Shown: positions 57,067 through 64,000 of the stretch, one piece after another
Position numbering within the stretch: the first letter of the stretch is position 1
How the letters are laid out: each line of letters begins with the position of its first letter
Assembly (NCBI RefSeq): GCF_018130545.1
Contig: NZ_JAFCKF010000001.1
Coordinates: 434,001-498,000, forward strand
Reading direction: 5' to 3'
From: Bradyrhizobium tropiciagri
GTDB lineage: Bacteria > Pseudomonadota > Alphaproteobacteria > Rhizobiales > Xanthobacteraceae
DNA: 64,000 nucleotides
Notes under the pieces: model-generated
What the model was told of the DNA's origin: nothing
What the model saw: the letters and a program-made list of their open reading frames with translations, nothing else
Databases searched by the model: none
Program-made: the position numbers and the translations under genes

Positions 57067-60000
57067 ATCAGCGCCACGACGTCCCCCGCACGCAACGTTT
57101 GTCCCGGCTTCACCGGCACCGACGCGATGCGGCCGGCTGCCGGCGAGAGCACCGAGATCTCCATCTTCATGGACTCGATGATGGCGAGCACGTCGCCGGC
57201 CGCGACCGTGGCGCCCTCCTCGACCAGGATCTTCCAGATGTTGCCCGGCACTTCGGAGAACGCGCCGATCTGGCCGTCGGGAATGCCGGTCGTAACGGCA
57301 CCGGCATCGATCGGCTCCGCTGGTGTCTCGTCGAGCTTCATCTCGCGCCAACGCTGGCGCTCGGCGTCGAATGCCGCCTGTTGCGTCGCCTTGAACGCAG
57401 CGATCGAGGGCTGCGCCTCGGCCAACTGCTTCGCGTAGTCGGCGTAGGAGAACTCGCCCGGCTCGATCCTGATGTCGTATTGACCGTGCGGGAACGCCGC
57501 GCGTGCATCCAGCAACTCATCCGCGTCGACCGGAAAGAAGCGGATCTTGTCGAAGAACCGCAGCAGCCAGGGATGGCCCGGCTCGAACACCCGCGTCGTG
57601 CGCCAGGTGTTCCAGACCTGGATGGTGCGGCCGAACAGCTGATAGCCGCCCGGCCCTTCCATGCCGTAGATGCACATATAGGCGCCGCCGATTCCGACCG
57701 CGTTCTCTGGTGTCCAGGTCCGTGCCGGATTGTATTTGGTGGTCACCAGCCGGTGCCGCGGATCGAGCGGGGTCGCCACCGGCGCGCCCAGATAGACGTC
57801 GCCGAGACCGAGCACGAAATAGTCGGCATCGAACACGATGCGACGGACATCGTCCTCACTGCCGAGACCGTTGATGCGGCGGATGAACTCGACATTCGAC
57901 GGACACCATGGCGCATCCGCGCGTACCAGCTCCTGATACTTGCGCATCGCGAGTTCGGCTTGCGGGTCGCGCCATGACAGCGGCAGATGCACGGTGCGGC
58001 TCGGCACCCGCATCGCATCGACATCAGGCAAGTCGCGCTCGATCTTGCGCAGCACGTCGAGCAGCTTGCCGCGCGGCAGCGCGGTGCCGTCATAATGGAT
58101 CTGCAGCGAGCGGATGCCGGGCGTCAGATCGATCAGGCCGCCGAGCTTGGCTTCCTCCAATGCTTGCGCCAGCACATGCACGCGCAGCCGCAGCGCGATA
58201 TCGAGCTCCATCGGGCCATATTCGACCAGCAGATTGTCATCGCCGGCGCGGCGGTAGACCACCGGAATCGGGCCCTCATCGTTGCGGCCGACGATCGCGG
58301 AACCGAGTTCAGGCGCCTTCAGAACCGTCGGTCCGGCCACCGGATCGTCGCGTTTCACCGCAACGAAGCGGACGCTGTCGCCGGGCCGGAGCTGGCCGAC
58401 CTTCCAGAGTTCGTCGCGGGCGACCACCGCCGGACAGACGAAGCCGCCGAGGCTCGGTCCGTCAGGGCCGAGGATGATCGGCATGTCGCCGGTGAAATCG
58501 ATCGAGCCGACCGCATAGGCATTGTCATGGATGTTCGACGGATGCAGCCCGGCCTCGCCGCCATCGGCCCGGGCCCAGCGCGGCTTCGGCCCGATCAGTC
58601 GCACACCGGTGCGGGCGCTGTTGAAATGCACCTCGTAGCTCGATGCGAACAGCGTCTCGATGTCGTCGTCGAGGAAGAAGTCCGGCGCGCCATGCGGCCC
58701 GTAGACCACGCCGATCCGCCAGGCCGACGTCAGCTCCGGCTGCTCGTCCGCCGTGGCGCACCGCGGCGCGGCGAGGTCAGGCGTCTCCGTACCGACGTGC
58801 AGCACGTCGCCCGCCTTCAACGAACCCGTCGCGTGGCCGCCGAAAGCGCCGAGCGCGAACACGGCGCGTGAGCCGAGGATCTCGGGCACGTCGATGCCGC
58901 CACGGACGGCCAGATAGCTGCGCTGACCCGGACCCTTGATGCTGCTGATGGCAAGCGTCTGGCCCGCGCGCACCGCAACCGGTTCGTCATAGGCAATTTC
59001 GGCCCCATCCAGCGATGTCTTCATTCGTGCACCCGACAGCGCGACGACCGCATCGGTGTTGAAGCGCAGGGTCGGCCCGTTGACCGTCAGCTCGAGCGCG
59101 GTCGTGGTTTCCGGATTGCCGACCACGCGATTGGCGAGGCGGAACGACCGTTCGTCCATCGGGCCGCTCGGCGGCACGCCGACATGCCAGAGCTGCAGGC
59201 GGCCGGGCAATTCCTGCACCCCGCTCTGTGCACCGGGCGCAACGACATCGATGGTGCGGGGACGATAGGCGAAGCCGCCAAGCACGCTGGTCGCCACCTG
59301 CCCACTGCGGAACACGTCGGATGCGGCGATCGCACGCAGATAGTCGAGATTGGTCTCGATGCCGGCGATGACCGTGTCGTTCAGCGCTTGCGTCAACTTC
59401 GCAATCGCGGCATCGCGCGTCTCGGCCGACACGATGATCTTCGCCAGCATCGGATCGTAGAACGGCGACACCTCGGTGCCGGTCTCGATCCAGCCGTCGA
59501 TCCGCGCGTCGCCCGAGAAGGCGACCTTCGTTAAGCGGCCCGCGCTCGGGCGGAAGCCGGCGCCCGGATTCTCGGCGTAGAGCCGCACCTCGATCGCGGC
59601 GCCCTTTGGCGTGAGCGCGCCGGCCTGGCCGACCACGTCCTCGCCGGCCGCCTGGCGGATCATCCATTCGACCAGGTCGACACCAGTGACCTGCTCGGTG
59701 ACGGGATGCTCGACCTGGAGACGGGTGTTGACCTCAAGAAAGTAAAAGTCCTCGCGCTCGACGTCGTAGATGAACTCGACCGTGCCGGCGGACTCATAAG
59801 ACACTGCCTTGCCGAGCGAGACCGCGGCCGCATGCAGCCGCCGCCTGATCTCGGCGGACAGTCCCGGTGCCGGCGTCTCCTCAAAGACCTTCTGGTTGCG
59901 CCGCTGCAGCGAGCAGTCGCGCTCGCCGAGCGCGACCACATCACCCTTGCCGTTGCCGAAGATCTGCACCTCGATGTGGCGCGCCTGGGCGACGAACCGT

Positions 60001-60596
60001 TCGAGATAGACCCGGGCGTCGCCGAAGCTCGCTCGTGCCGTGCGCTGTACGGATTCGAAGCGCTCGCGCAGCGTCGCCATGTCGTGGCAGAGCTGCATGC
60101 CGATGCCGCCGCCGCCCGCCGTGCTCTTCAGCATCACCGGAAAGCCGATGATCTCCGCCTGCTGTACCGCCTCGTCGATGGTCTCGAGCAGACCGGAGCC
60201 CGGCAGCAGCGGCACGCCGCTTTGCTGGGCAATCTCGCGTGCCTTGTGCTTGAGCCCGAACGCGTCAAGATGCTCAGGCCTGGGCCCGATGAAGGTGATG
60301 CCGTGCTCGGCAAGCCGCTCGGCAAAGCGGCGGTTCTCCGACAGGAAGCCGTAGCCGGGATGCACCGCCTGCGCGCCGGTCGCCAGGCACGCCGCCATGA
60401 TGGCATCGACGTTGAGATAGCTTTCGGAGGCCGGCGCGGGGCCGATCCGCACCGCCTCGTCGGCGTCGAGCACCGGCCGGGTGAAGCGGTCGGCATCGGA
60501 ATAGACCGCGACCGAGCCGATGCCCATGTGTCGCAACGTTCTGCCGATCCGCCCGGCGATCTCGCCGCGGTTGGCAATCAGGACCTTGCTGAACAT
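57054..60596 (-). CDS. Biotin-dependent urea or guanidine carboxylase
   Basis: An 1180-residue single-chain enzyme: biotin carboxylase (residues 1-450, MFSKVLIANRGEIAGRIGRT, KSTAGGGGIGMQLC), KipA/KipI-like carboxyltransferase parts (LWHVGVPPSGPMDERSFRLA near 480, VYRRAGDDNLLVEYGPMELD later), and a C-terminal biotin carrier with IESMKMEIS, Lys1144 being the biotin site. It carboxylates urea to allophanate or guanidine to carboxyguanidine. UAAP-containing clusters like this one have been reassigned as guanidine carboxylase (established for related clusters); specificity here is not proven. It is the last gene of the operon. Confidence 0.94.
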   Translation of the reverse strand: MFSKVLIANRGEIAGRIGRTLRHMGIGSVAVYSDADRFTRPVLDADEAVRIGPAPASESYLNVDAIMAACLATGAQAVHPGYGFLSENRRFAERLAEHGITFIGPRPEHLDAFGLKHKAREIAQQSGVPLLPGSGLLETIDEAVQQAEIIGFPVMLKSTAGGGGIGMQLCHDMATLRERFESVQRTARASFGDARVYLERFVAQARHIEVQIFGNGKGDVVALGERDCSLQRRNQKVFEETPAPGLSAEIRRRLHAAAVSLGKAVSYESAGTVEFIYDVEREDFYFLEVNTRLQVEHPVTEQVTGVDLVEWMIRQAAGEDVVGQAGALTPKGAAIEVRLYAENPGAGFRPSAGRLTKVAFSGDARIDGWIETGTEVSPFYDPMLAKIIVSAETRDAAIAKLTQALNDTVIAGIETNLDYLRAIAASDVFRSGQVATSVLGGFAYRPRTIDVVAPGAQSGVQELPGRLQLWHVGVPPSGPMDERSFRLANRVVGNPETTTALELTVNGPTLRFNTDAVVALSGARMKTSLDGAEIAYDEPVAVRAGQTLAISSIKGPGQRSYLAVRGGIDVPEILGSRAVFALGAFGGHATGSLKAGDVLHVGTETPDLAAPRCATADEQPELTSAWRIGVVYGPHGAPDFFLDDDIETLFASSYEVHFNSARTGVRLIGPKPRWARADGGEAGLHPSNIHDNAYAVGSIDFTGDMPIILGPDGPSLGGFVCPAVVARDELWKVGQLRPGDSVRFVAVKRDDPVAGPTVLKAPELGSAIVGRNDEGPIPVVYRRAGDDNLLVEYGPMELDIALRLRVHVLAQALEEAKLGGLIDLTPGIRSLQIHYDGTALPRGKLLDVLRKIERDLPDVDAMRVPSRTVHLPLSWRDPQAELAMRKYQELVRADAPWCPSNVEFIRRINGLGSEDDVRRIVFDADYFVLGLGDVYLGAPVATPLDPRHRLVTTKYNPARTWTPENAVGIGGAYMCIYGMEGPGGYQLFGRTIQVWNTWRTTRVFEPGHPWLLRFFDKIRFFPVDADELLDARAAFPHGQYDIRIEPGEFSYADYAKQLAEAQPSIAAFKATQQAAFDAERQRWREMKLDETPAEPIDAGAVTTGIPDGQIGAFSEVPGNIWKILVEEGATVAAGDVLAIIESMKMEISVLSPAAGRIASVPVKPGQTLRAGDVVALIRPE

Positions 60597-60599
60597 GCC

Positions 60600-61235
60600 T
60601 CACGCCTCCGGCTCGAAGATCGTGACTTGCACTGGCGTCGGGAAGAAGCCGTTGCAGGGATTGTTGATCTGCGGGCAGTTCGAGATCAGGCACAGCACGT
60701 CCATCTCGGCGACCAGCTCGATGGCGTCACCGGGCTTGGAGACACCGTCGACCACGGTGAAATTGCCGGCGGGATCGATCGGCACGTTCATGAAGAAGTT
60801 CAAATTCGGCACGACGTCCCGCTTCGACATGCCGTATTTCGCGGCTTCGATCACAAAGTTCTCGCGGCAGGCGTGCTGGTAGCGGGTCTGATGCCCGAAC
60901 CGCACGGTGTTGCTCTCGCAGGAGCAGGCACCCGCGGACGTGTCGTGCAGGCCGCAACTATCCGCGGTCACGCGCAGCATCACCCGGCCCTCATTCGACA
61001 TGATCCTGGTGCCGAGCCCGACATAGGCAGAGCCCTGTGCCCGCAGCGTATCCTGGCCGCTGTAGCGCTCCTGATAGTCGTCGGCGCGATAGAACAACGT
61101 ATCGACCGCCTGCTGGCCGTGGGTATCGGTGATGCGCAGGGTCTGGCCCTTGCGGATGATCGCCGACCACGGCTGACGCGCGGGAATTTCGACATCGAGG
61201 ACGATGCGGCCGGTCGGAACGGATTGCGTGGTCAT
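60600..61235 (-). CDS. Urea-carboxylase-associated protein 2 (carboxyguanidine deiminase-type subunit)
   Basis: A 211-residue DUF1989 protein (VLDVEIPARQPWSAIIRKGQ, THGQQAVDTLFYRADDYQER, ACSCESNTVRFGHQTRYQHA, NFFMNVPIDPAGN). In characterised relatives DUF1989 pairs form a heteromeric deiminase converting carboxyguanidine to allophanate. It overlaps the upstream partner by four bases (61232-61235) and is followed after three bases by the carboxylase gene. The Cys-rich ACSCES stretch suggests metal or active-site cysteines. Confidence 0.9.
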   Translation of the reverse strand: MTTQSVPTGRIVLDVEIPARQPWSAIIRKGQTLRITDTHGQQAVDTLFYRADDYQERYSGQDTLRAQGSAYVGLGTRIMSNEGRVMLRVTADSCGLHDTSAGACSCESNTVRFGHQTRYQHACRENFVIEAAKYGMSKRDVVPNLNFFMNVPIDPAGNFTVVDGVSKPGDAIELVAEMDVLCLISNCPQINNPCNGFFPTPVQVTIFEPEA

Positions 61236-62077
61236 CGCACGGCTCCTTCGCTGGTCTCGCCGAAATACATCGCATTGTTCTCGTAGGCGCGGATCGCCTC
61301 GGCCGTCGCGGTTCGGCACAAATCGTCGGCAGCGAGCGCACCCGCGCGATAGCGCACGATCTCCACACTCGCATGCGGATAGGTCGTGGCGGGATCGAGC
61401 GGATGCGGGCAGTTTGACAGCGCGATCAACAGATCCATTTCCGCGCGCAGCTCGACGAAGTCGCCCTTCTCGCGCCGTCCCTCGGACCAGACAAATTTTC
61501 CGTTTGCATCGATCGCGACCGGGGCGAAGAAGCTGACGCAGGGATGCACGTCGCGGCGGTCGAGCCCGAGCTTGGTCGCGGCGAGGATGAAGTTCTCGCG
61601 CGTGTTGCGGAGATTGCCATCGCCGTAGTTCGCCTGGTTGGTCGCCGCGGTCGAGCCGCCGACAACGGCATCATGCGCGGCGCTGGTGTCCTCGGTGATG
61701 GCGAGCAACGCCCGTCCCATGTCCGACAGCAGCACCCGTCCCTTCTGTAGCCGCGCCGCCCACTGCACCTTGATGGTGTCGGCGTGGTTCAGCCGCTCGG
61801 TGGTGTCGGCGGCATTCCAGGCGAGCAGGCTGACGGTCGATATCCCCGCCGTGTCGACGATACGCAGCGTATCGCCGCGATTCAGCCGCGTGGTCCAGTA
61901 CCAGCCCGCCGGAATCACCTCGCGATGGATGATCGCGTCAGTCGCGATCGGCGCGGCGTCGCGCGCGGTCGGCGGCGGCAGTGCCCGCGGGGCGTGATCC
62001 TGCCCCGCCGCCTTCAGCTCGTTGTAGCGTCGCGTATGCGCCGCGACCTCGGCCTTCTGTTCCTCTGTGAGGATCAT
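61232..62077 (-). CDS. Urea-carboxylase-associated protein 1 (carboxyguanidine deiminase-type subunit)
   Basis: A 281-residue DUF1989 protein (IIHREVIPAGWYWTTRLNRG, DTAGISTVSLLAWNAADTTE, FFAPVAIDANGKFVWSEGRR) and partner of the following gene. The start ATG 62077 overlaps the ATPase stop by four bases. It is longer than UAAP2 at both ends. The pair is the best indicator that the operon serves guanidine rather than plain urea. Confidence 0.9.
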   Translation of the reverse strand: MILTEEQKAEVAAHTRRYNELKAAGQDHAPRALPPPTARDAAPIATDAIIHREVIPAGWYWTTRLNRGDTLRIVDTAGISTVSLLAWNAADTTERLNHADTIKVQWAARLQKGRVLLSDMGRALLAITEDTSAAHDAVVGGSTAATNQANYGDGNLRNTRENFILAATKLGLDRRDVHPCVSFFAPVAIDANGKFVWSEGRREKGDFVELRAEMDLLIALSNCPHPLDPATTYPHASVEIVRYRAGALAADDLCRTATAEAIRAYENNAMYFGETSEGAVR

Positions 62078-62907
62078 GGTTGCTCCTTCAAGACGAGAGC
62101 GCCGGGCCGTCCCGGCTGATGCTCCTTGTCTGACCGGGTCGTCCCGGCCGGAGCTGGTTGAACCGAGGACCGCAGCTCGGCGCTGCGGCGCGGGAAGATC
62201 TCGAGGTCGCGCGACACCGTGGCGCCGTAGCGATCGCGCTCCTCGGGCCGGTTGCGCGACCGCTCCAGCGCGATCACCCGCGTCGCGAGCCCGAACGCCT
62301 CGCTGAGATCATGCGTCACCATCACGACGGTCAGATGGGTCTCGTTCCACAGCCGCTTCATCAGCACATGGATGTCGGCGCGGATGCCCGGATCGAGCGC
62401 GCCGAACGGCTCGTCGAGCAGCAGGATCTTCGGCTCGCGCATGATCGCCTGCGCCAGCGCGAGGCGCTGCTGCATGCCGCCGGACAGCGCGGAGGGATAT
62501 TTGCTCTCCTGCCCGGCGAGCCCGACTTCGGCGAGCAGCTTCATCGCGTCGTCCATGGCGACGCGCCGCGCGGCGCCGAACAGCCGGGCCGTGAACTTGG
62601 CGTCCCGCAGCTCGCGTCCGAGCATGACGTTCTGCAGCACGGTCAGATGCGGAAACACCGAGTAGCGCTGGAACACCACGCCGCGGTCGGCGTCGGGCTC
62701 GGCGGGCAACGGCTTGCCGTCAACCAGGATCTGGCCGCGACTCGGCTGCTCCTCGCCGAGCAGCATGCGGAGCAGCGTGGTCTTGCCGCAGCCGGACGGA
62801 CCGACCAGTGCGATGAACGCGCGCGGCTCCACCTCCATCGTGATGCGCTCGAGCACGATGTGGTCGCCATATTCCTTCCAGACGTCGTCGAACCGGATCG
62901 CGCTCAT
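62074..62907 (-). CDS. Nitrate/taurine/urea-type ABC transporter ATP-binding protein
   Basis: A 277-residue ATPase: Walker A GPSGCGKTTL, signature LSGGMQQRLALAQAI, Walker B ILLLDEPFGALDPG and switch His in VVMVTHDLSEAFG. It belongs to the SsuB/TauB/NrtD group. The C-terminal extension after 220 (RSRNRPEERDRYGATVSRDL...) is family-typical in UAAP operons. Overlaps the permease stop by four bases. Confidence 0.93.
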   Translation of the reverse strand: MSAIRFDDVWKEYGDHIVLERITMEVEPRAFIALVGPSGCGKTTLLRMLLGEEQPSRGQILVDGKPLPAEPDADRGVVFQRYSVFPHLTVLQNVMLGRELRDAKFTARLFGAARRVAMDDAMKLLAEVGLAGQESKYPSALSGGMQQRLALAQAIMREPKILLLDEPFGALDPGIRADIHVLMKRLWNETHLTVVMVTHDLSEAFGLATRVIALERSRNRPEERDRYGATVSRDLEIFPRRSAELRSSVQPAPAGTTRSDKEHQPGRPGALVLKEQP

Positions 62908-63722
62908 TCCGCCCTCACCGAGGCAAACCAGGGGAACGCCTTGCGCTGCAGGACGCGCAGGCCGATATCGATCAGGAACGCCAGCAATGTGATCCAGACG
63001 ACGTAGGGAATGATCACGTCCATCGCGAGATAGCGGCGCACCAGGAAGATCCGGTAGCCGAGCCCGGAATCGGAGGCGATCGCCTCGGCCGCGATCAGGA
63101 ACAGCCAGGCCGGGCCGAGTTGCAGGCGCAGCACATCGATCAGCCGCGGCAGGGTTTGCGGCATCGCGACCCGCAGCGCGATCTGCCACGTCGAGGCGCC
63201 GAGCGTCTGCGCCTTGACGATCTGCTCGCGCGGCAGCTCCTGCACCTTCATGGCAAGGTCGCGGATCATGCAGGGCAGCGTGCCGATCACGATCAGCGCG
63301 ATCTTCGAATTCTCCCCGAGCCCCATCACGATGAACAGGATCGGCAACAGCGCTAGCGGCGGCACCATCGAGGTGACCGACACGAACGGCCCAAGCAAGG
63401 CGTTGGCGCCCGGCAACAGCCCGATCACGATGCCGAGCACCAGCGCCGCCACCGTCGAGATCGCCAGCGCCGCCCCCAGCCGCCCGAGGCTCGCGACGGT
63501 GTCGGAGGCCATCAGATAGCTGCCGGTGCGCGGATCGACCTCGAACGCCATCTGCTTGACCGCCTGCACCATGCTGGGCAGCGCCGGCAGCAGCTTGTCG
63601 TTCGGGTTCTGCGCGAGCCGCGCGCTGGAGCCGGCGAAGTAGGCGATTGCGACCAAGAGAAACGGCAACGCGAGCAGATAGAATCGCGTCTGCTGTCCCG
63701 GCCGTATGTTCACAAGTCGCAT
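62904..63722 (-). CDS. ABC transporter permease (SsuC/TauC type)
   Basis: A 272-residue inner-membrane permease with six spans (FYLLALPFLLVAIAYFAGSS first; ALLPILFIVMGLGENSKIAL later) and the EAA loop IVKAQTLGASTWQIALRVAM. ATG 63722 begins the family-like N-terminus. It would import the operon's nitrogen substrate with the ATPase and the binding protein encoded just upstream. Confidence 0.93.
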   Translation of the reverse strand: MRLVNIRPGQQTRFYLLALPFLLVAIAYFAGSSARLAQNPNDKLLPALPSMVQAVKQMAFEVDPRTGSYLMASDTVASLGRLGAALAISTVAALVLGIVIGLLPGANALLGPFVSVTSMVPPLALLPILFIVMGLGENSKIALIVIGTLPCMIRDLAMKVQELPREQIVKAQTLGASTWQIALRVAMPQTLPRLIDVLRLQLGPAWLFLIAAEAIASDSGLGYRIFLVRRYLAMDVIIPYVVWITLLAFLIDIGLRVLQRKAFPWFASVRAE

Positions 63723-63768
63723 CGTCGGCTCCTGCCAGAGGTCGGCGTTGTGCGCATCAGAGCTTATC

Positions 63769-64000
63769 CTAGAGCTTTCCCTTGGCAGCTTCGTCCATGT
63801 AAGTCGGGTCGAAGCGCAGCTTGACGTTCGACTTGTCGCCCAGCACCGACTTGTCGGCGAGCTCGATGCCGACGGCGTCAGCCGACTTCGCACCCTTGCC
63901 GAGCAGGTCCTTCTCGAACAGGAACTTGCGGACGCGATCCATGGTCGTGCCGATGGTCTTGCTGCGCGTAAACGCTTCGGCGTCGGTTGCCTTGTCGAAC
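63769..64000 (-). CDS. ABC transporter substrate-binding protein, 5' part outside window
   Basis: The C-terminal 76 residues of an exported receptor (FDKATDAEAFTRSKTIGTTM, FLFEKDLLGKGAKSADAVGI, NVKLRFDPTYMDEAAKGKL) ending at TAG 63769-63771. Position and sequence fit the nitrate/taurine/urea receptor class. The operon promoter, and a guanidine riboswitch if present, would lie beyond the right edge. Confidence 0.85.
   Translation of the reverse strand, partial: FDKATDAEAFTRSKTIGTTMDRVRKFLFEKDLLGKGAKSADAVGIELADKSVLGDKSNVKLRFDPTYMDEAAKGKL

Noticed and set aside
59706-61286. 526-codon plus-strand frame over the carboxylase and UAAP2 genes
   Set aside because: Composition typical of antisense GC-rich DNA; the real genes are on the minus strand.
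1-64000. tRNA, rRNA, integrase, transposase or prophage genes
   Set aside because: None could be recognised on either strand; repeats present are short palindromes without encoded enzymes.

Overview
The window looks like chromosomal sequence from a Bradyrhizobium-type alphaproteobacterium. This is inferred from very high GC, dense small operons, many short interspersed palindromic elements, and many LivKHMGF-, SDR-, aldehyde dehydrogenase- and amidohydrolase-type genes. I see no rRNA, tRNA, CRISPR array, prophage or intact insertion sequence. Most of the window is ordinary oligotroph metabolism. Long antisense reading frames are common because of the GC bias and were left out.

Layout. 1-14.4 kb: M20 peptidase (runs off the left edge), luciferase-like flavin monooxygenase, ThDP decarboxylase-like enzyme, a His/Trp-rich secreted peptide, GFA protein, Old Yellow Enzyme, a stand-alone ModE-type HTH protein, two aldehyde dehydrogenases, SDR, DUF1877, DUF2478 and a small zinc ribbon, with several palindromic repeats. 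14.5-19.8 kb: a five-gene minus-strand operon (GNAT-like, ThiF/E1-like, polytopic membrane protein, second GNAT-like protein, Acg-type nitroreductase) in which every junction is a 4-base ATGA overlap. I found no described pathway that fits it. 19.9-21.7 kb: PspA and YiaAB facing a TetR regulator across three copies of TGAGCNNNGCTCA. 21.8-24.2 kb: acyl-CoA desaturase, cupin, secreted protein. 24.2-27.6 kb: molybdenum storage protein genes mosB-mosA divergent from a TupB-TupA tungstate/molybdate importer that lacks its ATPase here.

27.8-32.1 kb: a two-component system divergent from a three-gene operon: two COG4705-type membrane proteins, each built of four W-x14-D repeats, flanking a small secreted helical protein. 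The shared promoter region holds two CTTAGCC-N4-CTTAGG boxes in opposite orientation. 32.2-37.7 kb: GST, a PPOX-ferredoxin reductase-ferredoxin fusion, and a Rieske protein with two paralogous amidohydrolases. 37.9-48 kb: DJ-1/PfpI proteins and a GlxA-type AraC regulator, CMD protein, LysR facing a split chromate transporter, Rnk, a ketopantoate-reductase-like protein and a tandem TetR fusion.

48.2-53.3 kb: a complete branched-chain amino-acid-type ABC operon. 53.3-57 kb: AraC regulator, small ORFs, an internally deleted duplicate of the livF 3' end, a Lys-rich cysteine protein and a lipoprotein in less GC-rich sequence. 57-64 kb: a minus-strand operon, open at the right edge, of ABC importer, two urea-carboxylase-associated proteins and a biotin-dependent urea/guanidine carboxylase. 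No allophanate hydrolase follows it here.

The best candidates for undescribed biology are the ThiF-nitroreductase operon, the two-component/COG4705 module with its boxes, and the Mos-Tup locus. All functional links are inferred from sequence and gene order only.
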